A stretch of 11,860 nt of DNA from Verrucomicrobiaceae bacterium (lineage in GTDB: Bacteria; Verrucomicrobiota; Verrucomicrobiae; Verrucomicrobiales; Akkermansiaceae). Under the pieces are notes generated by a model. That model made no database searches, was not told where the DNA came from, and saw only the letters and a list, made by a program, of their open reading frames with translations. The stretch covers positions 1 through 11,860 of the forward strand of contig CANBTO010000097.1 of assembly GCA_947372405.1 (NCBI GenBank), given 5' to 3'. The position numbers and the translations under genes were made by a program. Each line of letters begins with the position of its first letter. Positions within the stretch are counted from its first letter, which is position 1. Shown in pieces: positions 5,091 through 11,860 of the stretch.

Positions 5091-7667
5091 ATGGGACTCG
5101 AAAAAATCACACAAAAGATGCAGGAGGCGTTGCAATCCGCACAAAGCCTCGCCTCGAAATCCGCCCACTCCGAACTCAAAAGCGCGCATGTGCTGCTGGC
5201 GCTTCTCCAACAGGAGGGAGGCATCACCGTGCCCATCCTCCAGAAGGCGGGGGTGGACGTTGCGCGACTGAAAGCAGCGGTCGCCGCCACGCTGGCCCGC
5301 GAACCCAGCGTGCAGGGAGCCTCGACTCAGCCGCAGATCAGCATGGGCCTTCGTTCCACTCTCGATGCTGCCGACCAGGCCCGCGAATCGCTGGGTGACG
5401 ACTACCTCAGCGTCGAGCATTTCATTTTAGGTTCGCTCATGGGCGATTCACCCGCCGGCAAGCTGCTCAAGGAAGCCGGGCTCGATGAGAAGAAAGCCCG
5501 TGATTCCATCAAGAGCGTGCGTGGATCGCAGAAGGTCACCGACGAGAATCCCGAAGGGAAATACCAGACGCTCGAAAAATACGGCGCCGACCTCACTGCC
5601 CGCGCCCGGGAAGGCAAAATCGACCCGGTTATTGGGCGCGATCATGAGATCCGCCGAGTGCTCCAGGTGCTTTCCCGCCGGACGAAAAATAACCCGGTGC
5701 TTATTGGTGAACCGGGCGTTGGCAAGACCGCCATCGTCGAAGGCCTCGCACGACGCATCGTTTCGGGTGACATCCCGGATTCGATGAAAAACAAACGCGT
5801 TATCACCATGGACCTCGGCGGCATGATCGCCGGTGCGAAATACCGCGGTGAGTTCGAGGACCGGCTTAAGGCGTTCCTCAAGGAGGTCACCGATTCCGAA
5901 GGCCAGATCATTCTCTTCATTGACGAACTCCACACCATTGTCGGTGCCGGTGCCAGTGAAGGTGCGGTGGATGCGTCGAATCTTCTCAAACCCCAGCTTG
6001 CCCGTGGCGAGCTCCACGCCATCGGCGCCACTACGCTGGATGAATACCGGAAATACATCGAGAAGGACGCCGCGCTCGAACGGCGGTTCCAACCGGTCAT
6101 GGTCGGCGAACCTTCCGTGGAGGACACCGTGGCCATTCTGCGCGGGCTGAAGGAACGCTACGAAGTCCATCATGGAGTGCGCATCCAGGATGGCGCGCTG
6201 GTCGCCGCCGCCGCTCTATCAGATCGTTATATCTCGGACCGTTTTCTGCCGGACAAGGCCGTCGATCTGATCGACGAGGCGGCTTCCCGCCTGAAGATCG
6301 AACTCGATTCCATGCCCACCGAGATCGACGTGCTCGAGCGCCAGATCATGCAACTCGAAATGGAGAAGAAGGCACTCGAAAAGGAAACCGACAAGGCCTC
6401 TGCCGTCCGCCTCGAAAAGGTGAAGGAAGAGCAGGCGAATCTCCGCGAGCAGTCGTCCGGCCTGATGGCCCAGTGGCGGAATGAAAAGGCCGTCATCGAC
6501 CAGGTTCGCTCAGCACAGGAAAAAATCGAAACCCTCAAGGGCGAGGCCGAACGCGCCCAGCGCATCGGCGACCTGACGCGCGCCTCACAGATCACTTATG
6601 GTGACTTGCCGGAAGCGAACCGCTCGCTCGATGCCGCCAAAGACCAGCTCTCCGTGCTTCAGAAAAACGGAGCCATCCTCAAGGAGGAAGTTACCGAAGA
6701 GGACATCGCCCGCGTGGTCTCCTCGTGGACCGGCATTCCCGTCAACCGCCTGCAGGAGGGCGAGAAACAGAAACTCGTGAAAATGGAGGAACGACTCGGT
6801 GCCCGCGTGGTCGGCCAGAAGAAGGCGATCAAGGCGGTGTCCAATGCCGTGCGCCGCGCCCGCGCCGGCTTGCAGGATGAGAACCGCCCGATCGGCTCGT
6901 TCCTCTTCCTCGGCCCCACCGGCGTCGGCAAGACCGAGCTTTCAAAAGCCCTCGCCGAGTTTCTTTTCGATGACGAGGGCGCGATGATCCGCATCGACAT
7001 GTCCGAATACATGGAGAAACACAGCGTCGCCCGCCTGATCGGCGCGCCTCCGGGATACGTTGGATATGAAGAGGGCGGCCAACTCTCCGAAGCCGTGCGC
7101 CGCAAGCCATACTGCGTCGTGCTTTTCGACGAGATCGAAAAAGCCCACCACGATGTCTTCAACGTGTTGCTCCAGGTGCTCGACGACGGGCGAATCACCG
7201 ATGGCCAGGGTCGCACTGTGGATTTCCGCAACACGGTCATCATCCTGACCTCAAACATCGGCTCGCAGTTCATCCTGCACGAGGAGAATGCCGAACAGCG
7301 CGAGGCCAAGGTCACCGAGGCCCTGCGCGGCCACTTCCGCCCCGAGTTCCTCAACCGTATCGACGAGATCATCATCTTCGACCGCCTCAAGCGCGACGAA
7401 ATCACCACCATCGTCGATCTCCAGCTCGACCGCGTCCGCAAGCGTCTCGCCAAACAAGGGCTCGCCCTCGCCGTCACCGAAAACGCCAAGGAATTTCTCG
7501 GTAATCAGGGCTACGATCCGGTTTACGGTGCCCGCCCGTTGAAACGCGCCATCCAGCATCACCTGCTTGACGCCCTCAGTCTCGACGTGCTCGACGGCAA
7601 GTTCATCGACGGCGACGTCATCCAAGCCGATGTGCAGCACGGCGGCATGGTGTTTCACAAGGCGTAA
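5091..7667 (+). CDS. clpB: ATP-dependent protein disaggregase ClpB (Hsp100)
   Basis: ClpB is a cytoplasmic hexameric AAA+ machine that, with DnaK/DnaJ/GrpE, threads and rescues aggregated proteins. This copy has 858 residues, nearly identical in length to E. coli ClpB (857). In order: Clp N-domain (1-145); first AAA+ domain with Walker A GEPGVGKT (206-213), pore-loop Tyr251 in [10 protein letters not shown], Walker B FIDE (Glu279) and arginine fingers Arg331/332; coiled-coil M-domain (about 410-525, [20 protein letters not shown] onward), which separates ClpB from ClpA/ClpC; second AAA+ domain with GPTGVGKT (608-615), pore Tyr656 in GYVGYEEGG, Walker B LFDE (Glu681) and Arg756 in NRIDE. The absence of a ClpP-binding IGF/IGL loop fits ClpB. 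The frame opens at 5043, but alignment of [15 protein letters not shown] with the family start favours 5091. All key residues are intact. No dnaK, hrcA or grpE is adjacent. Confidence 0.98.
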   Translation: MGLEKITQKMQEALQSAQSLASKSAHSELKSAHVLLALLQQEGGITVPILQKAGVDVARLKAAVAATLAREPSVQGASTQPQISMGLRSTLDAADQARESLGDDYLSVEHFILGSLMGDSPAGKLLKEAGLDEKKARDSIKSVRGSQKVTDENPEGKYQTLEKYGADLTARAREGKIDPVIGRDHEIRRVLQVLSRRTKNNPVLIGEPGVGKTAIVEGLARRIVSGDIPDSMKNKRVITMDLGGMIAGAKYRGEFEDRLKAFLKEVTDSEGQIILFIDELHTIVGAGASEGAVDASNLLKPQLARGELHAIGATTLDEYRKYIEKDAALERRFQPVMVGEPSVEDTVAILRGLKERYEVHHGVRIQDGALVAAAALSDRYISDRFLPDKAVDLIDEAASRLKIELDSMPTEIDVLERQIMQLEMEKKALEKETDKASAVRLEKVKEEQANLREQSSGLMAQWRNEKAVIDQVRSAQEKIETLKGEAERAQRIGDLTRASQITYGDLPEANRSLDAAKDQLSVLQKNGAILKEEVTEEDIARVVSSWTGIPVNRLQEGEKQKLVKMEERLGARVVGQKKAIKAVSNAVRRARAGLQDENRPIGSFLFLGPTGVGKTELSKALAEFLFDDEGAMIRIDMSEYMEKHSVARLIGAPPGYVGYEEGGQLSEAVRRKPYCVVLFDEIEKAHHDVFNVLLQVLDDGRITDGQGRTVDFRNTVIILTSNIGSQFILHEENAEQREAKVTEALRGHFRPEFLNRIDEIIIFDRLKRDEITTIVDLQLDRVRKRLAKQGLALAVTENAKEFLGNQGYDPVYGARPLKRAIQHHLLDALSLDVLDGKFIDGDVIQADVQHGGMVFHKA

Positions 7668-7711
7668 CAGCAAACAGCGCGTCGTTATCCGTTTGTCTGA
7701 TATCCGCACCC

Positions 7712-8053
7712 ATGGACCTCCCGGACGTCATCAGCCACATTCTCTCCAAGTCCGGTGCCGAGGAAACGATGCCATTTGGCCCGGAGACTTTGGTTTACAA
7801 GGTTGGCGGGAAAATGTTCGCCCTCACATCGCCCGACGAGTTACCCGCGAGGCTGAATTTGAAATGCGATCCTGACCGCTCTTTGGCTCTGCGGGACCGA
7901 TATGAGGCGGTTCTTCCAGGTTGGCATATGAACAAGCGCCACTGGAATACCCTGGTGCTGGATGGCAGCCTGCCTTCGGGGCTCGTCCGGGAGCTGATCG
8001 ATCATTCATATGACTTGATTGTCGCGGCCCTTCCTGCCGGCAAAAGGCCTTGA
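7712..8053 (+). CDS. MmcQ/YjbR-family protein
   Basis: This 113-residue protein matches the MmcQ/YjbR (DUF419) family along its whole length. It has the PFGPETLVYKVGGKMFALT strand pair, the NLKCDP motif, LRDRYEAVLPGWHMNKRHW with its nearly invariant H-M-N-K-x-H-W, LDGSLPSGLVRELIDHSYDL, and a short C-terminal helix. Members have a CyaY-like alpha/beta fold and are annotated as predicted DNA-binding proteins on structural grounds; a cellular role is not established. The length is normal for the family. It follows clpB by 44 bases with no terminator between them, so it is probably in the clpB transcript. The start ATG at 7712 is the only one that gives the full family N-terminus (MDLPDVISHIL), and it lacks a Shine-Dalgarno. 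Confidence 0.93.
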   Translation: MDLPDVISHILSKSGAEETMPFGPETLVYKVGGKMFALTSPDELPARLNLKCDPDRSLALRDRYEAVLPGWHMNKRHWNTLVLDGSLPSGLVRELIDHSYDLIVAALPAGKRP

Positions 8054-8100
8054 TTTCCAAGCATCGAAGAAAAATTCCGGCTCGTGGAAATTCCTGCTTG

Positions 8101-8158
8101 CCACCCCGTTGGCCGGGCGTAGATTGGACCAAATCACTGCGGGATTTTTCCGGGGTGG
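8101..8158. repeat. 8-bp perfect inverted repeat upstream of the pseudopilin gene
   Basis: CCACCCCG (8101-8108) and CGGGGTGG (8151-8158) are exact reverse complements, 42 bases apart. Between them lies a smaller near-palindrome, TTGG-A-CCAA (8125-8133). The right arm ends six bases before a TATAAA box. This could be an operator pair or a folded leader. Its function is unknown. Confidence 0.5.
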
Positions 8159-8163
8159 TTCTA

Positions 8164-8169
8164 TATAAA
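8164..8169 (+). promoter_or_regulatory. probable -10 box of the pseudopilin gene
   Basis: TATAAA, within TATATAAA, matches five of six -10 consensus bases in an otherwise GC-rich stretch. No good -35 element sits 16-18 bases upstream, which would suit activator-dependent or alternative-sigma transcription. Initiation would fall near 8176. Confidence 0.45.
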
Positions 8170-8171
8170 CC

Positions 8172-8185
8172 GGGGCGTCCGCCCC
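8172..8185 (+). promoter_or_regulatory. GC-only hairpin at the predicted pseudopilin transcription start
   Basis: GGGGC (8172-8176) pairs with GCCCC (8181-8185) around a GTCC loop. No T run follows, so it is not a terminator. After it comes an A-rich, probably unstructured leader (8186-8214) with no Shine-Dalgarno. It could be an operator or, if transcribed, a 5' stabilising stem. Confidence 0.4.
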
Positions 8186-8214
8186 AATCATAAAACCGAT
8201 AAATAAACAAAAAC

Positions 8215-8928
8215 ATGAAAACGAACCCTAGAACACGTCGTGGTTTCACCTTGGTGGAACTTCTCGTCGTCATCGTCATCATCGCGGCACTCGCCGGCCT
8301 CACCGCTCCCATGGTGATCCGCCAGCGCAAGAAGGCCGACCAAACCGAGGCTACCAGCAATGCTCGCCAGATCGGACTCGCCTTGTTCGAATTTGAAACC
8401 GCCTATGGCAGCTTCATGGATTCCACCACGGCTACGAGCGTGACCCCTAACACCAACCAGCTCACGCTTGGCAATTCGAGTTCCAACGACTACTTCCGCC
8501 AGTTGATTGCTGCGGATATCAGTCAGTCCGAGGCCATGTTCTACGCCAAGGCGGCATACACCAAGAAGCCTGATGGTGTTTTCAACACGAGCGGCACTGC
8601 TCTCGCCCAAGGTGAAGTGGGTTTCGGCTACATCCTTAACACGGACAAGGCCTTTTCCACGGCGGGAAACCCATCCCGTCCGATCATTGCCGCACCTTTG
8701 AAATATCCGTTCGCCTCAGAACAATTCGACAAGGACTACTATGACTCCAAGGTCGTCGTTCTCCGCATCGACAATAGCGTCGTGTCACTCACGATGGATC
8801 AGACCGGCAAGGCAGTGTTGACTGCCGCCGCTACTGGCACCACCGCCAAAACCTTGTTTCAATCCGGTGACGATACGGTCTGGGGCACTGGCGTGACTCC
8901 GACGATGGTCAATCCGACTTCGAAATAA
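8215..8928 (+). CDS. type II secretion/type IV pilus-like pseudopilin (prepilin-type N-terminal methylation domain)
   Basis: This 237-residue protein starts with a classic class III signal: a basic leader MKTNPRTRRG, cleavage after Gly10, then F-T-L-V-E with Glu15 at mature position +5, and a long hydrophobic helix to about residue 32 (LLVVIVIIAALAGLTAPMVI). Prepilin peptidase (PilD-type) would cut after Gly10 and methylate Phe11. The product assembles into a pilus or type II secretion pseudopilus at the inner membrane. The C-terminal globular part (about 45-237) has an amphipathic helix (EATSNARQIGLALFEFETAYG), as in GspG-like and related pseudopilins, and a Thr/Ser/Ala-rich remainder that I do not recognise. 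No secretion-machinery genes are nearby. The gene is isolated: its own promoter-like region lies upstream and a strong terminator downstream, so it is probably a monocistronic, well-expressed unit. Confidence 0.92.
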   Translation: MKTNPRTRRGFTLVELLVVIVIIAALAGLTAPMVIRQRKKADQTEATSNARQIGLALFEFETAYGSFMDSTTATSVTPNTNQLTLGNSSSNDYFRQLIAADISQSEAMFYAKAAYTKKPDGVFNTSGTALAQGEVGFGYILNTDKAFSTAGNPSRPIIAAPLKYPFASEQFDKDYYDSKVVVLRIDNSVVSLTMDQTGKAVLTAAATGTTAKTLFQSGDDTVWGTGVTPTMVNPTSK

Positions 8929-8958
8929 TCAATCCGTCTGATTCCTGAATTCATCATG

Positions 8959-8991
8959 CCGGGAGGTCTTCGAGACCTCCCGGTTTTTTTT
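8959..8991 (+). terminator. strong intrinsic terminator of the pseudopilin gene
   Basis: An 11-bp perfect stem (CCGGGAGGTCT at 8959-8969 with AGACCTCCCGG at 8973-8983) around a TCG loop is followed at once by eight T bases (8984-8991). It begins 31 bases after the pseudopilin stop. Confidence 0.96.
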
Positions 8992-9009
8992 GTTGCCCGT
9001 GGTGGAATC

Positions 9010-9480
9010 ATGGACGACGGAATCGCCCGACCCTTCATGAAGCCATCAGACACACCCCTCGACCAAGCCCCGGAGCTGGAATCCCGCCCGTCCCGGGCCT
9101 TCCTTCCTTATCCGGTGTCCACCCTCAGTCCGCCGATCGTGCCGAACGATCTCACCTCGTTCAAAAGTCGTGGGATTTCCGAAGTGGAGCGCGACCTGCA
9201 GCAGAAACTGACGGAAATCCGGGAGAGCTATCTGAAGGCGATCGACCACTTCAACTGGAACAAGCTGGTGTATGAGGCGGAGATCCGCTTCGAGCCGGTT
9301 GTGGGAGGCACCTATCACCTTTATGAGATGCGCGGCGGACACAGGGCGCTGTCGATGATCTCTCCGGAGCAATGGCCGCAGAGGCACCTGGCGACGTTGC
9401 GTCTAAACGTGGACCGCCAGTGGCTGGTGGTTCAGACCGGTAAGGGAGTCGATCCCAAGGAATTATTCGGCACGGTTTGA
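9010..9480 (+). CDS. DUF2452-family protein
   Basis: This is a 156-residue soluble protein. It shows the DUF2452 pattern: an N-terminal Pro-rich stretch ending in PPIVPNDLTSFKSRG, a charged helix (EVERDLQQKLTEIRESYLKAIDHF), then FNWNKLVYEAEIRFEPVVGGTYHLYE and LSMISPEQW. The last two contain the family's most conserved W-N, G-x-x-Y-H-L-Y and S-x-I-x-P-x-x-W residues. Function is unknown; no catalytic or metal-binding cluster is evident. The frame is open back to 8956, but that would place the start inside the terminator hairpin. I chose the ATG at 9010, which has a modest GGTGGA just upstream, the nearest thing to a Shine-Dalgarno in this window; 9037 is the alternative. Only 18 bases separate the terminator from the start. 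The 3' end overlaps the convergent Tricorn-like gene by 18 bases. Confidence 0.85.
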   Translation: MDDGIARPFMKPSDTPLDQAPELESRPSRAFLPYPVSTLSPPIVPNDLTSFKSRGISEVERDLQQKLTEIRESYLKAIDHFNWNKLVYEAEIRFEPVVGGTYHLYEMRGGHRALSMISPEQWPQRHLATLRLNVDRQWLVVQTGKGVDPKELFGTV

Positions 9481-11860
9481 ACCGTTCTGCTTTCGGAGAA
9501 TTTCGATTGCCCGCTCGAGTTGTGGATCAAGATCCGCGCCCTCGTCCGATGGAGCGGGTTCCACCTGCAAATCAGGTATTGCCCCGTTGAGTTCGAGGTT
9601 TTTTCCGGTGTCGATTTGATACCAGGCACGGAAGGGTAGCATCAGGCTTCCAAGTCCGGAAACATCGGTTTTGACGGCGGACACCACGTCACCCGCAGTG
9701 GTGGTGCCGATGAGCGATGCGCGTTTCAAGTCATGCACCGCGTGGCAGAAGATCTCGGCGTTTGACAGGGTGTTCTGGTTGCAAAGAACGGCCAGTGGCT
9801 TGTCCCATGCCGGCGAGTTCCTGCGATCCATCGGATATCCGGGTTCGCCATCGCGTGGGATGGTGAAGGCATGAAGCGGTTGGCAGAAGATTTCCAGCAG
9901 GCGGTCCGCCTCGCGTCCGCCGCCGTTGTTGCGCAGGTCCAGGATCAGGCGGTCTGCAACGAGGGATGCTTGATAGATCCTGCGGCCTGTTTCCCGGATG
10001 GTTTCCCTGTTCATGTCCGGTACCCGGATGTAGGCGGACTTGGGATCCATGCGGGCGACTATTGCGCGGTTGGTATTTTCCTGTTCTACGCCCCGCAACC
10101 ATCTTGCTTTTTGATAGGTGATGCAACGCAACTCCACCACCCGGTGGCCGCCGGTATCCCCTTGGATCACGAGCGGCAGCGGTCGTCCTTCCGCTCCAGC
10201 GAACAGGTGGTGCAACGGCGATCCGTTGGAAACATCCTCTCCGCCGATCCGCAGGACAACGTCTCCAGCTTTGGGCGTGTCCGGCCGCATTGAGACCGGG
10301 GAGCCGGCGATGACACGGGAGATCACCAATGGAGCGTCCGGGCGTTCGTCATCGTCGCGGAAAATCAACCCCGGATGCGCGGTGGTTTCGTCCTTTTTGA
10401 CAGTGAGTGTTTCATCCGGCAACGATTGTCTCGTGAATGTCAGGTGCGAGGAGTTCAACTCGCCCGTGAGTTGGTTGACCACCCGGGCGAACTGCAGGGA
10501 GTTTCTGGCCGTGGTGGCGGCGGATTCGTATTTCATGCGCATGGCGTTCCAGTCCCTGCCGTTCATTCGCGCATCGTGGAAGTTCTCGCCGAGCAGCCGC
10601 CAGATGCGCCGGAAACCTGTTCCTAACAGAATAGCGCGCGGACGCGCCGCATGGAGGGAAATCGGGAACCGCAGCGTCTGCCCGGGTTTGAACAACTCCG
10701 GAACGCCATCCACGAACCAAAGCAGGCCGCCGTCCCTGAGATTCCGAACCGGCGTGCCACGCTGATCGGCAATGGTCTTCATTCCTTGCCCGTCCAAACC
10801 CACGCTGAAGAGTTTCCGTGAGGATTTCTCCGTGCTTTGAAACCACAGGGACTTCGAGTCCGGGCTCCATGTCAGCCGTGTGGGCTCGATGCCATTGGTC
10901 TGGATGTTCTTGGCCTCGTCCGCAGCCTTGAGCAGCGTATCCAGCGATGGCTCGCGGGAGAGCCCGGGTTTTCCGAAGTCGAGGAGCCGGAGTTGGGGTT
11001 TTGTCGCAGCTTCCTTGCTTGAAATATAGGCCAGCCACCTGCCGTCCGGAGACCACTTCGGTGCGCCATCGTAGAAGGGACTGCGGGTGAGATTGACCGC
11101 GTCTTGTTTGCCGTCCGAGGCGACGAGCCACAGGTCGCGGTTTGCGTTCCGGTCTTTGGCGGACAGCGCCAGCCATCTGCCGTCCGGTGACCAATCGAAG
11201 TCAGGCCGGTCCCGACATTTGAAAACGCAACGAGACTCCGCGCCGTCCGCGCGGGCGGTGAAAACGTCTCCGGTGCCTTCCACCCAGGCGATCTCCGTGC
11301 CATCCGGACTGCGCTTGAAACGACATTTCGAGCGCACGCCATGGGTGACTGGGGATTCATCCATCAAGAGTCCGTTCTTAAAGTGTGCCCGGAAATAATT
11401 TGCGTGGATGCCGTCGTCGCGCAGAAAATACAGCCATGTGCCGTCAGGAGAAAAGGTGACTTCCGTCTCGTCCTCGTCGGTTTCGGTCAGACGGCTGGGT
11501 GGTCCGCCGGCCGGACTGGTCCACCAGAGATCACCAGCTGCGCTGAAAACCACCTTGCTGAGATCGTTTGTGACGTCCGCGCTTTCGGTGCGGGTGATGG
11601 TTTGCAAAACGACCGACCGATCCGTTAGTGTTTCACCCGTGTGGAATTCAAGACGCACGGGTTGTTTGTCGCGGCCGGGGCGCAGGCGGAAGACATCCAG
11701 ACCGCGCTGGAAAACCATGGTCGATCCATCGGCGGATAGCGCCGGGGAGATCACTCCGTCATCGTGGAAATCCGTCACGGCAAGCGGCTTCCCGCCGTCC
11801 GGGTGCAGCCACAGGTTGAAGGTGCCGCCTTCGTTGGATACATAATAGAATCCCTTGCCA
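9463..11860 (-). CDS. Tricorn-like protease: beta-propeller, PDZ and S41 peptidase domains (5' end beyond right edge)
   Basis: The minus-strand frame stays open to the window edge, giving 798 visible residues. The upstream codons read as propeller sequence (YYVSNEGGTFNLW), so the GTG at 11778 is not the true start. By the usual Tricorn length of about 1070, roughly 270 N-terminal residues are missing. Visible order: at least five PD40/TolB-like blades with SPDG motifs (about residues 130-340), a helical C1 domain, a PDZ domain (about 500-567; VISRVIAGSPVSM, GDVVLRIGG) and an S41 C2 domain. The Tricorn tetrad is present: Ser471-His472 (ELNSSHLTF), nucleophile Ser699 (NTLSNAEIF) and Glu756 (NLELNGAIPDL). 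Asn rather than Asp follows the nucleophile. LILDLRNNGGG and LIGTTTAGDVV are typical S41 elements. Archaeal Tricorn degrades peptides made by the proteasome. In bacteria a peptide-trimming or periplasmic role is inferred; export cannot be judged because the N-terminus is outside the window. Confidence 0.94.
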   Translation of the reverse strand, partial: GKGFYYVSNEGGTFNLWLHPDGGKPLAVTDFHDDGVISPALSADGSTMVFQRGLDVFRLRPGRDKQPVRLEFHTGETLTDRSVVLQTITRTESADVTNDLSKVVFSAAGDLWWTSPAGGPPSRLTETDEDETEVTFSPDGTWLYFLRDDGIHANYFRAHFKNGLLMDESPVTHGVRSKCRFKRSPDGTEIAWVEGTGDVFTARADGAESRCVFKCRDRPDFDWSPDGRWLALSAKDRNANRDLWLVASDGKQDAVNLTRSPFYDGAPKWSPDGRWLAYISSKEAATKPQLRLLDFGKPGLSREPSLDTLLKAADEAKNIQTNGIEPTRLTWSPDSKSLWFQSTEKSSRKLFSVGLDGQGMKTIADQRGTPVRNLRDGGLLWFVDGVPELFKPGQTLRFPISLHAARPRAILLGTGFRRIWRLLGENFHDARMNGRDWNAMRMKYESAATTARNSLQFARVVNQLTGELNSSHLTFTRQSLPDETLTVKKDETTAHPGLIFRDDDERPDAPLVISRVIAGSPVSMRPDTPKAGDVVLRIGGEDVSNGSPLHHLFAGAEGRPLPLVIQGDTGGHRVVELRCITYQKARWLRGVEQENTNRAIVARMDPKSAYIRVPDMNRETIRETGRRIYQASLVADRLILDLRNNGGGREADRLLEIFCQPLHAFTIPRDGEPGYPMDRRNSPAWDKPLAVLCNQNTLSNAEIFCHAVHDLKRASLIGTTTAGDVVSAVKTDVSGLGSLMLPFRAWYQIDTGKNLELNGAIPDLQVEPAPSDEGADLDPQLERAIEILRKQNGSNRAE
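9472..9485. terminator. palindrome at the tail-to-tail gene junction
   Basis: ACGGT (9472-9476) pairs with ACCGT (9481-9485) around TTGA. It spans the stop codon of the DUF2452 gene and the last codons of the convergent protease gene. No T run follows on either strand, so it is at best a weak bidirectional terminator. Confidence 0.3.

Noticed and set aside
4952..5398. Open frame whose ATG abuts the stop of the Pro-rich protein gene
   Set aside because: Most of it lies out of frame inside clpB, and it has the Arg/Pro/Gly-rich composition of a shifted frame.
6659..7489. 276-residue minus-strand open frame inside clpB, and a similar 241-residue frame at 5448-6173
   Set aside because: Both are antisense to highly conserved ClpB sequence, and the Ser/Arg-rich composition is expected from GC-biased third positions.
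9731..11360. Several open frames on both strands inside the Tricorn-like gene (for example 10412-11194 minus and 10118-10765 plus)
   Set aside because: The in-frame product shows continuous propeller, PDZ and S41 motifs; the others are shadows.
1..11860. CRISPR array, tRNA or rRNA genes, insertion sequences, phage or toxin-antitoxin genes
   Set aside because: No regular direct repeats, cloverleaf-like segments, transposase motifs or small paired genes were seen on either strand.

Overview
The window is GC-rich bacterial chromosome with ordinary core genes and several exported proteins, and with no RNA genes, insertion sequences, CRISPR array or phage genes that I can see. The combination suggests a Verrucomicrobiota-like Gram-negative bacterium: a short pseudopilin with an arginine-rich leader, a Tricorn-type protease, a secreted subtilase with a CARDB-like tail, and almost no Shine-Dalgarno sequences. 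This assignment is an inference from gene style, not from a marker gene.

Layout. The left edge (1-410, minus) is the 5' part of a gene that may encode a SWIM-type SNF2 helicase. Next is a minus-strand DUF3592 membrane protein (577-1122). It is divergent from a plus-strand run of six genes. These are a secreted S8 subtilisin-like protease (1224-2849), an exported C39-like cysteine peptidase whose start lies inside the end of the S8 gene (2827-3633), a YkvA/DUF1232 protein (3701-4096), an exported protein with a Pro/Ala/Val-rich tail (4145-4951), the disaggregase ClpB (5091-7667) and an MmcQ/YjbR-family protein (7712-8053). A separately controlled pseudopilin gene (8215-8928) ends at a textbook intrinsic terminator (8959-8991). 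A DUF2452 protein (9010-9480) starts only 18 bases after the terminator. It converges on, and overlaps by 18 bases, a large Tricorn-like protease gene (9463 to beyond the right edge, minus).

How the genes may work together. ClpB, MmcQ/YjbR, YkvA and DUF2452 look like housekeeping or conserved-accessory genes. The most coherent functional unit is the overlapping S8/C39-like pair. These are two proteases of different catalytic class, both with export signals and probably translationally coupled, so they may mature each other or share an extracytoplasmic substrate. The cysteine-peptidase gene also carries G7 and G8 homopolymers, the second next to its predicted catalytic Asp, so on/off switching by slippage is possible. 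I found no convincing new multi-gene system beyond this pair.

All gaps between genes are shorter than 170 bases. The two that hold recognisable structure are 4952-5090 (clpB promoter region) and 8054-8214 (pseudopilin leader with nested inverted repeats). I see nothing convincing in 411-576, 3634-3700 or 4097-4144.
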